In this document: positions 26,701-34,024 of the stretch, piece by piece
How positions within the stretch are numbered: position 1 is the stretch's first letter
Layout of the letters: the number at the start of each line of letters is the position of its first letter
Assembly (NCBI GenBank): GCA_910587815.1
Contig: CAJUNK010000014.1
Location: 1 to 64,000, forward strand
Length of the DNA: 64,000 nt
Origin: Candidatus Gastranaerophilales bacterium
GTDB lineage: Bacteria > Cyanobacteriota > Vampirovibrionia > Gastranaerophilales > Gastranaerophilaceae
Direction: 5' to 3'
Made by a program: the position numbers and the translations under genes
The notes under the pieces: generated by a model
What the model was told of the DNA's origin: nothing
Seen by the model: only the letters and a program-made list of their open reading frames with translations
The model's database searches: none

Positions 26701-27912
26701 ATGAAAAAGATATTTTTAAATTATATTCTGCCCGCAATCTTGCTAATTTTTATTCAAACAGGATGCGCTTTTGCAGATTTCTCAATAAGGGATATGGAAT
26801 TAAACTTTGTCCAAATCTCTGATACACATATTTCTGATAAAGCAGACACTAGTTATAAGGCATTGTCTTCTTCAAAAGAACTTTTAAAAGACGCCATTTT
26901 GCAAGTAAATATGCTAAAACCTGTTGATTTTGTAATGTTTACTGGCGATATGGTAAATGAACCAGATAAAGAATCTTACAGAAATTTCTTTATTGAACTT
27001 GCAAAATTAAAATACCCAGCCCTTATGGCATTTGGAAACCACGATATGCTTCAATTGCATCAACAAAATGAAGATACACCTCCATACCTTACAAAAGAGG
27101 AAGCTATCAGCATAATTAAAACCTGTAATCCATTCTATATCTTTGATAAAAGCTACTATGCCTTTTCCCCAAAACGTGATTACCGCGTTATAGTGCTTGA
27201 TACCACAATAGATGACAGAATAACATCAAACGGGTATTTAACAGATGAAATGGCAGAATTTTTAAAATATGAACTTGAAGCCCATAAAGACAAGGTTATT
27301 ATAATCTTTGAACATCACCCTTTGGTAGAACCATTTAAATCAGAACACCACAAAATCATAAACAATGAAACCTATATGGACATTATTAAACAATACAAAA
27401 AAACGCCAATTGCAATATTTTCAGGCCACTATCATGCTGCAAAAATCACACGCCAAGGAAACATACTACACATCAGCACACCATCTTTAGTTACATATCC
27501 AAATGCTTTTCGTTATGTAAATATTACAAACTATGATGACAGGACGATCTTCAATATTAAATATTATGAAACAAACCTTAGCGATATACAAAAACAAAGC
27601 AGAATCGGCGCAATAGCCTCTACTGCACTAAAAGGCTTACCGTCTGATCACAATGCAGAAATTGTAATCAGAAAAAAGGAAAATAACAACGAATACAAAG
27701 AAGAAAAACCAAAAACAACAAAGGAAGATAAACAAATCCAAAAAGAGATGAAAAGAGCGCAAAAGGAATTGAAAAAACAAGAACAGGCGCAAAAAAGACT
27801 TGATAAAAAAACTCAAAAACAACAGGCAAAGCAAATCAAAAATAATGCGCAAAACCCTATAGAAGAAACCCTACCGCAGGACCAATCTGACTTTGCGCCC
27901 CTTCAAAAATAA
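26701..27912 (+). CDS. Exported calcineurin-like metallophosphoesterase
   Basis: A 403-residue secreted phosphoesterase. Signal peptide about 1-25 (ends AFA-D; a C at 22 makes a lipoprotein possible). Metal-binding motifs in order: QISDTHIS, FTGDMVNEP, FGNHDM, FEHHP and FSGHYH, the full five-block set. Residues about 325-385 are a Lys/Gln/Glu-rich coiled-coil-like tail. The substrate is not evident. 33 bases before the MBL gene. Confidence 0.88.
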   Translation: MKKIFLNYILPAILLIFIQTGCAFADFSIRDMELNFVQISDTHISDKADTSYKALSSSKELLKDAILQVNMLKPVDFVMFTGDMVNEPDKESYRNFFIELAKLKYPALMAFGNHDMLQLHQQNEDTPPYLTKEEAISIIKTCNPFYIFDKSYYAFSPKRDYRVIVLDTTIDDRITSNGYLTDEMAEFLKYELEAHKDKVIIIFEHHPLVEPFKSEHHKIINNETYMDIIKQYKKTPIAIFSGHYHAAKITRQGNILHISTPSLVTYPNAFRYVNITNYDDRTIFNIKYYETNLSDIQKQSRIGAIASTALKGLPSDHNAEIVIRKKENNNEYKEEKPKTTKEDKQIQKEMKRAQKELKKQEQAQKRLDKKTQKQQAKQIKNNAQNPIEETLPQDQSDFAPLQK

Positions 27913-27945
27913 ATGACGTGAATACAGTTTAAATACAAGGATACT

Positions 27946-28872
27946 ATGCAGGAAATTAAAATAAAATTCAAAGGAACCAGAGGCTCACATCCAACACCAA
28001 AACAAAACCATCTAAAATATGGCGGAAACACAAGCTGTATTGGAATTTCAGCAGGCAATCATCTAATCATTTTAGATGCAGGAACAGGAATAATAGACCT
28101 TGGACGCGACCTTCAAAAGGAACATATTTTATCCGGTACAGATTTGTATTCTAGAAAACCAATAAATGCCACCCTAATTTTAAGCCACCTGCACCAAGAC
28201 CACATTCAGGGCTTACAATTTTTCTCTCCAATGTTTATTCCAACTACAAAACTAGATATTTTCGGCCCTTCTTATCAAAATGAAAGTCTAAAGGAAATAT
28301 TATCAAAAACACTTTTTGAAAAAGTTTTTCCTGTTTCATTAGATGAAATCCCATCAAACCTTAATATTTATGATTTTTGCACAAAAAATATTTTACTCAT
28401 AAAGCCTGACGCCTCAAAGGTTTTTATACCCGCATCCGATTTTAATATTGAAAACCACACTGATGATGTAATAATTTCTGTTCATAAAACCACAGCCCAC
28501 CCAAAAAACGGCTCTTACAGCATTAAAATTCAATATAAAGAAAAAACTGTTGTATATGCTACAGATAAAGAAAGCTATATTGGCTGCGATAAGAAATTTA
28601 TAGAATTTGCCCACGGATGCGATATTTTAATCCATGACGCCCAATATACCCATCAGGATTATATTTCGCCTATTTTACCAAAACAGGGTTTTGGCCATTC
28701 CACATTTAATATGGCAATTGAAACTGCAAAATTTGCAAAGGCAAAAAAACTTTTCTTCTTCCATTATGACCCAAACTATGATGATGGCATTTTAGATATG
28801 CTTGAAAAGGAGTTTTGCACAAATATTGAAAATGTAGAATTTGCCAAAGAAAATTTGGAAATTATAATATAG
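27946..28872 (+). CDS. MBL-fold metallo-hydrolase
   Basis: A 308-residue beta-lactamase-fold hydrolase. GTRGSHPTP and KYGGNTSCIGI at the N-terminus are typical of the RNase Z/phosphodiesterase-like branch. The metal motif is SHLHQDHIQG, then DAQYTH and GHSTFNMAIE, and a late FFHYDP. The substrate is unknown; a cyclic-nucleotide or phosphonate-type phosphodiester is one option for this branch. Three bases before the TPR gene. Confidence 0.85.
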   Translation: MQEIKIKFKGTRGSHPTPKQNHLKYGGNTSCIGISAGNHLIILDAGTGIIDLGRDLQKEHILSGTDLYSRKPINATLILSHLHQDHIQGLQFFSPMFIPTTKLDIFGPSYQNESLKEILSKTLFEKVFPVSLDEIPSNLNIYDFCTKNILLIKPDASKVFIPASDFNIENHTDDVIISVHKTTAHPKNGSYSIKIQYKEKTVVYATDKESYIGCDKKFIEFAHGCDILIHDAQYTHQDYISPILPKQGFGHSTFNMAIETAKFAKAKKLFFFHYDPNYDDGILDMLEKEFCTNIENVEFAKENLEIII

Positions 28873-28875
28873 AAT

Positions 28876-29511
28876 ATGCGGCTTTTTTTTACAATACTCT
28901 GCTTTTTGTACGTTTTTGGAATAAATACCAAATGCTTTGTTCTGCCTGCATTTGCAGATTTAAACGAAGTCTCTGTTATAAACCCTGTAGATGCTGCACA
29001 TAATGCAAACACCCATAATAGACGCGGAGTAAATTATTTTAGAGAACAAGATTATTTTGCCGCATTAAAAGAATTCAAAATTGCAATTGCAATAAATCCA
29101 AATTCCCAATCCACAGCCGTTTATTATAATAATCTAGGCAAGGTTTATCTTATATTTGGACAAATTCAAAGAAGCAAAAATTTAACCCGCGCTGATGCTG
29201 ATTTTTCTGAAATGGCCCAAATGTGCTTTGAACGAGCCATTATACAGGATTGTATGAAGCTTGAATATTACAAAAATCTTGTTGAGGCATACAGTCTGCT
29301 TGGCATCGCAGGAAAAAAGAAAGATTTTTTAATGAAGAATCTTTCAATAAATCCTTTTAATGCAATAGTTGTTGCAATAATTCTTGAAAAAGAAGGCAAA
29401 ACCGCCCCTGCTATTATGTTTTTGGATAATTTTATTGCTAAAAATCCTGATTTAATAATTACAGATGATGTAAAAAAATATATGAAAATCCTAACCCAAA
29501 ACTCGCTTTAA
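28876..29511 (+). CDS. Exported TPR-repeat protein
   Basis: A 211-residue protein with a signal peptide (1-27, ending AFA-D) and TPR-like repeats: HNRRGVNYFREQDYFAALKE, then YYNNLGKVYLIFGQ, then FLDNFIAKNPD. Probably a periplasmic scaffold. Last gene of the run that starts at 26701. A 9-bp hairpin follows. Confidence 0.75.
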   Translation: MRLFFTILCFLYVFGINTKCFVLPAFADLNEVSVINPVDAAHNANTHNRRGVNYFREQDYFAALKEFKIAIAINPNSQSTAVYYNNLGKVYLIFGQIQRSKNLTRADADFSEMAQMCFERAIIQDCMKLEYYKNLVEAYSLLGIAGKKKDFLMKNLSINPFNAIVVAIILEKEGKTAPAIMFLDNFIAKNPDLIITDDVKKYMKILTQNSL

Positions 29512-29526
29512 TGTTAAAATAATATC

Positions 29527-29553
29527 ATCCTTAAAGTGCTGAAGTTTAAGGAT
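29527..29553 (+). terminator. Hairpin after the TPR gene
   Basis: Perfect 9-bp stem ATCCTTAAA (29527-29535) / TTTAAGGAT (29545-29553), 9-base loop, 15 bases after the stop. Confidence 0.5.
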
Positions 29554-29637
29554 TTCAGCAAACAAGGAAACTATATCGTAAAAAAGGCAAACGCTTCTTT
29601 ATAAGCGCTTAAAAATTTGTATTTTTGCAATATATCA

Positions 29638-29661
29638 TTTGATAACGTTTATATTATCAAA
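29638..29661 (+). repeat. Cassette-associated hairpin 1
   Basis: TTTGATAA (29638-29645) and TTATCAAA (29654-29661) form a perfect 8-bp stem with an 8-base loop just upstream of cassette 1. The same structure, with the same arms, sits before cassette 3, and a different-sequence stem of equal span before cassette 2. Confidence 0.55.
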
Positions 29662-29880
29662 CTAAAAAATGCCTATACATAAAGACACAAGGTGTAATGC
29701 AAATTATTGGGCGCCGCCACAGGTGCCGATTTTGCTGACAACTGCTACCCGTCCTGGATTTGGGGAAGCACAGCAAGTAGCAGCAAGTATCATACTATGG
29801 TATTAAACAGTGGAAGTTTTTATGAGAACTCGTACTCGCCCTATGTACCCACTCTTGCCTTTTCGGTGCGCTTATTATGT
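29662..29880 (+). pseudogene. Partial cassette 1: C-terminal secreted/pilin-like domain, frameshifted
   Basis: A GC-rich gene fragment. In one frame it reads RCNANY; after a loss of about 4 bases near 29707 relative to cassette 2 it continues GAATGADFADNCYP, WIWGSTASSS, LNSGSF and TLAFSVR. No start codon with a binding site, no signal peptide. The ending AFSVR recalls the end of FISUMP-type or pilin-like secreted proteins; that is inference. Cassettes 2 and 3 are homologous. It shares the 15-mer GCCTTTTCGGTGCGC with cassette 3 and ACTGCTACCCG with cassette 2. Confidence 0.6.
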
Positions 29881-29997
29881 TTTTTATATTATTGTTGCAC
29901 CTTAAAAGCAAGACTCTATTATCCGCACCGTAAGCACGCTTGTGTCCTTTGGATATAGTTTCACCTGTTATTGGTTAAATAAACCTAATATTTCTGC

Positions 29998-30302
29998 TTA
30001 AAACACTCTCAAATCCAAAAAAAGACAAAGCAGCACCGAGAAGGCAAGCGTACTAGGCAATGCAGAGCCTGTACGAATATTGAACGTACCATTATTCAGC
30101 CAGGAGTCCCAATAACTGCTACCACTGCGTGTGCCTGACCAAAAGTTATTCGGGTAGCAGTCGTCATCCCACTGTGTACCCCTGGCGGCGCCCTTGCAGT
30201 AATTAGAAGCGTTGCACCGCACAGAGCCAAGAGTAGTAGGGCTGTTTCCGTCACAAAGCTGTAGTATGGTATACACCTTTAGTACGACAGGCTTCTTTTA
30301 TT
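29998..30302 (-). pseudogene. Partial cassette 2: homologous C-terminal domain fragment
   Basis: Minus-strand copy, tail to tail with cassette 1. The open frame reads TTLGSVRCNASNYCKGAARG, then WDDDCYPNNFWSGT, LNNGTFN and TLAFSV, ending LDLRVF. A probable loss of one codon removes the Arg of SVR. No ribosome binding site or N-terminal domain. It shares the 14-mer TACTGCAAGGGCGC with cassette 3 and GGTACGTTCAA with cassette 3. Could be decayed or a silent donor; a short expressed peptide cannot be excluded. Confidence 0.6.
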
Positions 30303-30327
30303 AAAGTATTAAATTAATACATACTTT
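30303..30327 (-). repeat. Cassette-associated hairpin 2
   Basis: AAAGTAT (30303-30309) and ATACTTT (30321-30327), 7-bp stem with an 11-base loop, in the same place relative to cassette 2 as the TTTGATAA hairpins of cassettes 1 and 3. Total span 25 against 24 bases, but the arms differ in sequence. Confidence 0.4.
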
Positions 30328-30637
30328 GCAATACTGCTGATGTCTTTTTTTTAAAACTTTGATAAGTTTTTTAGCTTAATAACTTAAACATTATTAAACG
30401 ATATTTTGTCTTTTTGAACATATCTTTCAAAAAAAAGACAAAACTGAATCATTAAAAATGACCTTATCTGACGATTTGATTTTTCTAATCTGCTGCAATC
30501 CTTAAACCACAGCACTCTCTAGAAATAATTATATTTTATCATAAAATCCCCTAAAGAAAGTACTATAAATGTCGTTATATAGTGTATAATTATTATAGTT
30601 TACTTTTTTTAACCAAAAAGGTGTTTAAAGGTATTTT
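30328..30637. other. AT-rich gap with a long imperfect hairpin
   Basis: No gene seen. TTTTGTCTTTTTGAA (30404-30418) and its near-complement ending AAAAGACAAAA (30426-30443) form a long stem with a 3-base bulge; it could be a terminator or a structured RNA. TATAAT near 30585-30590 is a possible -10 for the next gene. Confidence 0.4.
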
Positions 30638-31051
30638 ATGTCTTCATTTAATATTAATGGCCCAAGTAATAAGCCTCAAATTACTGAAGCACAAAACATG
30701 ATGAATAATGGCGGCGGTGGAAATACCGGCTATTTAGCATCAGGCAGAAAAAAGAAAGACAAGAAAAAAGAAGATGAAATAGACCCAAAGCTTCTTGAAG
30801 GTGAAATTGAAGATAAGTTTGAACGCCAAATAGATGAAGATGAAGATGACGATGATTATTACAACACTGAAATAACTGCCCAATCTGAAAATCAAAATCA
30901 AGATAAGCCAAAACATCCGCTGCAAGATGCGGTTTTTGGTCTTATAAACCAAGTCAAAGTTTCAAAAAAACCTAAAGACAATAACGAAAATAAAAACAAA
31001 AAAGATGATAATGGCGGTAACGATTTTTTAACTTTGTCAAAAAATATATAA
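30638..31051 (+). CDS. Highly charged disordered protein
   Basis: A 137-residue protein with no recognisable domain. Asn/Gly-rich start, then a Lys-rich block (SGRKKKDKKKEDE), a long acidic block (RQIDEDEDDDDYY), and a Lys/Asn-rich C-terminal part. Predicted to be disordered and cytoplasmic. AAAGGTGTTTAAAGG precedes the ATG. Function unknown. Confidence 0.6.
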   Translation: MSSFNINGPSNKPQITEAQNMMNNGGGGNTGYLASGRKKKDKKKEDEIDPKLLEGEIEDKFERQIDEDEDDDDYYNTEITAQSENQNQDKPKHPLQDAVFGLINQVKVSKKPKDNNENKNKKDDNGGNDFLTLSKNI

Positions 31052-31081
31052 ATTTTATACGTTTAATGGCGCTTTTGAGCG

Positions 31082-31561
31082 CTATTTTTTAATTGTAAGC
31101 CTTTCTAAAAAACGCACAAATCTGACTAATCTGCTTTCTTTATCCTTTGATATTGAATCAACAAGAATTGTCATCATATTGGCGCGTTTGCCTGCTAAAA
31201 TATCTGTTAGCGGTCTATCACCCACCATTACTGCCTCTTTTTCGTTAATATCAAAATCGCGGCAGGCTTGTTTTAAAACCTTTATGTCAGGCTTTTTTGC
31301 GTTTGAATAGATTTTAATATCGCAATTTTCTTCAATTTTATTTATATAATGTTTTTTGCAATTATTTGAAATTATTGCAATCTTAAAGTTTTGTGACAAT
31401 TTATTTAAAAATTTTAATGTTTCTTCTGTAAATTTTCCACTTTTTGATTGCATTACAGTAGAATCAAGGTCAAAAAATATACATTTAATACCCTTGTTTA
31501 ATAATTCTGCATCGTTTATATCAAATATAGAATTTAAATTATAATCTGGCCTCATTCGCAT
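31082..31561 (-). CDS. YqeG-family HAD phosphatase
   Basis: HAD superfamily subclass IIIA phosphatase, about 159 residues. Motif I FFDLDSTV (nucleophile Asp), motif II IISNN, motif III with Lys in NAKKPDIKVL, and motif IV VGDRPLTDILAG. Possible starts are 31570, 31561 and 31555; the last gives an ATGA overlap with the upstream U32 gene, the second has AAGGA about 12 bases away. Co-transcribed with the U32 gene. Confidence 0.85.
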   Translation of the reverse strand: MRMRPDYNLNSIFDINDAELLNKGIKCIFFDLDSTVMQSKSGKFTEETLKFLNKLSQNFKIAIISNNCKKHYINKIEENCDIKIYSNAKKPDIKVLKQACRDFDINEKEAVMVGDRPLTDILAGKRANMMTILVDSISKDKESRLVRFVRFLERLTIKK

Positions 31562-32832
31562 ATTGAACATACTTCCTTATCATTTAATTTGCAATTTTTA
31601 ATCCCTATAGTTCTTAAAAGAGCCCACATCCATTCTTTTTGCCATAGGGTAGATGTCATTTCATCTCCCTCTTCTAAAAATTCTATCCACGCTTCATCGT
31701 TTGTGTTTGCAACATTGTTATCTTCACGTGAAATATTCAAAATTTCCAAAATACGGGCTTTTGTATTATACGATGGGGTGATAATTTCTATTTCATCATT
31801 TAAATTCACCTTATTTTTAAAGCAAACTCTGTATTTATTTCCCTTCTTTTCTAATACAATTCCAATAAAATCCGCCCCTGCAAGGCCTTTTGAAATATCA
31901 TAACTATAGCTGTCAGAATTATTATCCCCAAGGAAAAAACCCTTTGTATATCCTCTGTTGCCAACCTTTAAAAGCTCTAAATACCCCTCTTTAGCGGATA
32001 TCTTATCATCTAAAACATCTCTGTAGGCTTTTGATACGGCTGAAACATAATATAAACTTTTCGTTCTGCCCTCAATTTTAATAGAATTTACACCAATATC
32101 CTGCATATTTTTAACATGTTCTATGAGACATAAATCCTTTGGGGATAATATATGGGAACCTTTATCATCTTCCACAATTTCATAATATTCCCCTGGCCTT
32201 GTTTCTTCTAAAAGTTTATAACTCCATCTGCAAGGCTGCGCACAACCGCCATGATTTGCTTTTCTTTGATGACCTGTCATATAATCAGAAAGCAAACATC
32301 TGCCTGAATAGCTCATACACTGAGAGCCATGGACAAAACATTCAAGTTCAACATCCGCTACATTTTTTCTTATTGTTTCAATTTGTTTAAAGCTTAATTC
32401 CCTTGCTAAAATTACCCTTGTGGCACCTAAATCTCTCCAAAATTTAACACTTTCAGAATTTAGAGTGTTTGTTTGGGTTGAAATATGAATATCTATATTT
32501 GGCAATTCTTTTTTAACCACATTGTATATGCCAAAATCGCTTAATATAATAGCATGAGGGTTTGCATCTGCAATTATTTCAATATTTTCGTAAAGTTTTT
32601 TAATATCATCATCGTATGAGAAAATATTTAATGTTAAATATGCTTTTTTATTTAATCTGCGCGCTTCATCAATTGCAATTTTTAAATTATCCTTTGTAAT
32701 AAGTTCTCCTTTTCGCATTGTGCGCAGGGAAAAATCCACCATACCAAGGTATGCAGCATCTGCACCAAAGGAAAAAGCATATCTCATTTTTTCTATATTG
32801 CCTGCTGGCATTAAAAGTTCAATATTGTTCAT
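31552..32832 (-). CDS. U32-family peptidase / tRNA hydroxylation protein
   Basis: A 426-residue U32 protein. Starts MNNIELLMPAGNIEKMRYAF, the family opening, so I do not use the longer frame. Contains the signature ECFVHGSQCMSYSGRCLLSD and the cysteine-rich GGCAQPCRW that in characterised members (TrhP/RlhA-type) supports an Fe-S site for tRNA or rRNA hydroxylation. Some members are annotated as collagenase-like peptidases. C-terminal beta-domain present. Role in tRNA wobble uridine hydroxylation is likely but inferred. Confidence 0.85.
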   Translation of the reverse strand: MNNIELLMPAGNIEKMRYAFSFGADAAYLGMVDFSLRTMRKGELITKDNLKIAIDEARRLNKKAYLTLNIFSYDDDIKKLYENIEIIADANPHAIILSDFGIYNVVKKELPNIDIHISTQTNTLNSESVKFWRDLGATRVILARELSFKQIETIRKNVADVELECFVHGSQCMSYSGRCLLSDYMTGHQRKANHGGCAQPCRWSYKLLEETRPGEYYEIVEDDKGSHILSPKDLCLIEHVKNMQDIGVNSIKIEGRTKSLYYVSAVSKAYRDVLDDKISAKEGYLELLKVGNRGYTKGFFLGDNNSDSYSYDISKGLAGADFIGIVLEKKGNKYRVCFKNKVNLNDEIEIITPSYNTKARILEILNISREDNNVANTNDEAWIEFLEEGDEMTSTLWQKEWMWALLRTIGIKNCKLNDKEVCSICE

Positions 32833-32911
32833 ACTAAAAATATTAGCATAAAAAAGTAGCTTTGATGCTTGCAAAATTTAAATATAGAGTTTGAAATGCA
32901 AAATTTTAAAA

Positions 32912-32942
32912 CGCCCCAAAGATGTTGAAAATCCTTGGGGCG
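32912..32942 (-). terminator. Terminator after the Cys/His-rich gene
   Basis: Stem CGCCCCAA (32912-32919) / TTGGGGCG (32935-32942), extended by GAT/ATC after one mismatch. On the minus strand it runs into TTTTAAAATTTT. Confidence 0.8.
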
Positions 32943-32964
32943 CCAATTTTGTTAAATTTTAATT

Positions 32965-33243
32965 TTATTCAAGCTCTACATCAATAACGCAGCATTTAAA
33001 AGTAAAAGCTTTGATGTGATGTGAAGGCACATTTAACCATCTAAATGAACGTGTATGCTTTGCACCATTTTCATGATGACATTCAACAGTTGCATCCTGT
33101 AAAGTAACAACTTCATCCATACATTTATTGTCATGGCAATCTAAAAGTTTGCCTGATACCTTTTTATGTCCCACCCAAAGAACCAAAATATCAGATTCTA
33201 CATTTTTTGCAATTTTATAAATTGCATCATAAGTTTTACACAT
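32965..33243 (-). CDS. Small Cys/His-rich protein
   Basis: A 92-residue cytosolic protein with CHDNKC, ECHHENGAKH and a C-terminal KCC, suggesting metal binding. Not a family I recognise. A strong AAGGAG site seven bases before the ATG and a good terminator after the stop make it a convincing single-gene unit. Confidence 0.65.
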   Translation of the reverse strand: MCKTYDAIYKIAKNVESDILVLWVGHKKVSGKLLDCHDNKCMDEVVTLQDATVECHHENGAKHTRSFRWLNVPSHHIKAFTFKCCVIDVELE

Positions 33244-33322
33244 AAAATAATCTCCTTTCCTTATTTATTAAAGAAGATTAACTTTTAAGCATACAAACTG
33301 CATCCATCAACAGGCCGTGACA

Positions 33323-33378
33323 TTGGTTAATTTTATAATACACTTGAAAACTGTAACCAAGTTGGTTATAATAATAGT
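33323..33378 (+). promoter_or_regulatory. higBA promoter with overlapping operator
   Basis: -35 TTGAAA (33344-33349), 17-base spacer, -10 TATAAT (33367-33372). The perfect palindrome TAACCAA-G-TTGGTTA (33354-33368) lies between and over the -10, and a third TTGGTTA half-site is at 33323-33329. The start codon at 33379 is about seven bases after the -10, so the toxin mRNA may be leaderless. This layout fits autorepression by the HigA-type antitoxin. Confidence 0.65.
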
Positions 33379-33657
33379 ATGATAAAATCCTTTAAGCATA
33401 AAGGGCTTGAGATTTTTTATACAACAGGCTCTACAAAAGGCATTCAGGCAATGCACAAAAAAAGATTATCGTTCATTTTGAATTATTTGGACGAAGCAGA
33501 AAGCATTGATAATATGAATTTGACAACATTTAAACTGCACAAATTAAAGGGTGCCATGCAAGATTTATGGTCAGTTACCGTTCAGGCAAATTGGAGAATT
33601 ACTTTTAAATTCATAAATGGCAATGCATATATTGTAGATTATCAGGATTATCATTAA
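33379..33657 (+). CDS. higB: HigB-type toxin (RelE superfamily)
   Basis: A 92-residue ribosome-dependent mRNA endonuclease candidate. Typical HigB features: FKHKGLEIFY start, HKKRLSFILNYLDEA, then FKLHKLKGAMQDLWSVTVQANWRITFKF and a C-terminal VDYQDYH. Toxin first, antitoxin second, 19 bases apart, as in HigBA systems. The promoter and operator directly precede the start. Confidence 0.9.
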   Translation: MIKSFKHKGLEIFYTTGSTKGIQAMHKKRLSFILNYLDEAESIDNMNLTTFKLHKLKGAMQDLWSVTVQANWRITFKFINGNAYIVDYQDYH

Positions 33658-33676
33658 AGAAAGGAATATTTATACA

Positions 33677-33988
33677 ATGTCTATAGAAAAGCCAATAGAG
33701 ACTCCCATGGAGATGTATAACCCGCCACATCCAGGAGAAATGTTAAATGAATTGTATCTAAAAGAAAACAATATTAGCATTTCCCGCGCTGCTTTAATGC
33801 TTGGCATTTCAAGAAAACATCTTTCAAATATTATAAATTGCAAAGTACCAATAACTTCAGAAATCGCTCTAAAGCTTGAAAAATGTTTCAAAACAACTTC
33901 TGCAAATATGTGGCTTAAATTTCAGCTAAAATACGATCTTTGGCACGCACGCCAAACCGTAAACCTTGATGATGTGCAGGTGATGTAG
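33677..33988 (+). CDS. higA: HigA-type antitoxin (XRE helix-turn-helix)
   Basis: A 103-residue DNA-binding antitoxin. The NPPHPGEMLNELYLKEN opening is the HigA signature, followed by an HTH (ISISRAALMLGISRKHLSNI) and TSANMWLKFQLKYDLW. It should neutralise HigB and bind the TTGGTTA palindrome upstream. AAAGAAAGGA lies 12 bases before the ATG. Confidence 0.92.
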   Translation: MSIEKPIETPMEMYNPPHPGEMLNELYLKENNISISRAALMLGISRKHLSNIINCKVPITSEIALKLEKCFKTTSANMWLKFQLKYDLWHARQTVNLDDVQVM

Positions 33989-34024
33989 GTAACTTTATGT
34001 CTAAAAGCGTTTATTGTCTTAAAA

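Noticed and set aside
29638..29661. Integron attC site
   Set aside because: The stem lacks the RYYYAAC/GTTRRRY core arrangement, and there is no integrase.
29638..30327. Diversity-generating retroelement variable/template repeats
   Set aside because: No reverse transcriptase in the window, and differences between the copies are not confined to adenine positions; they include many synonymous-type and indel changes.
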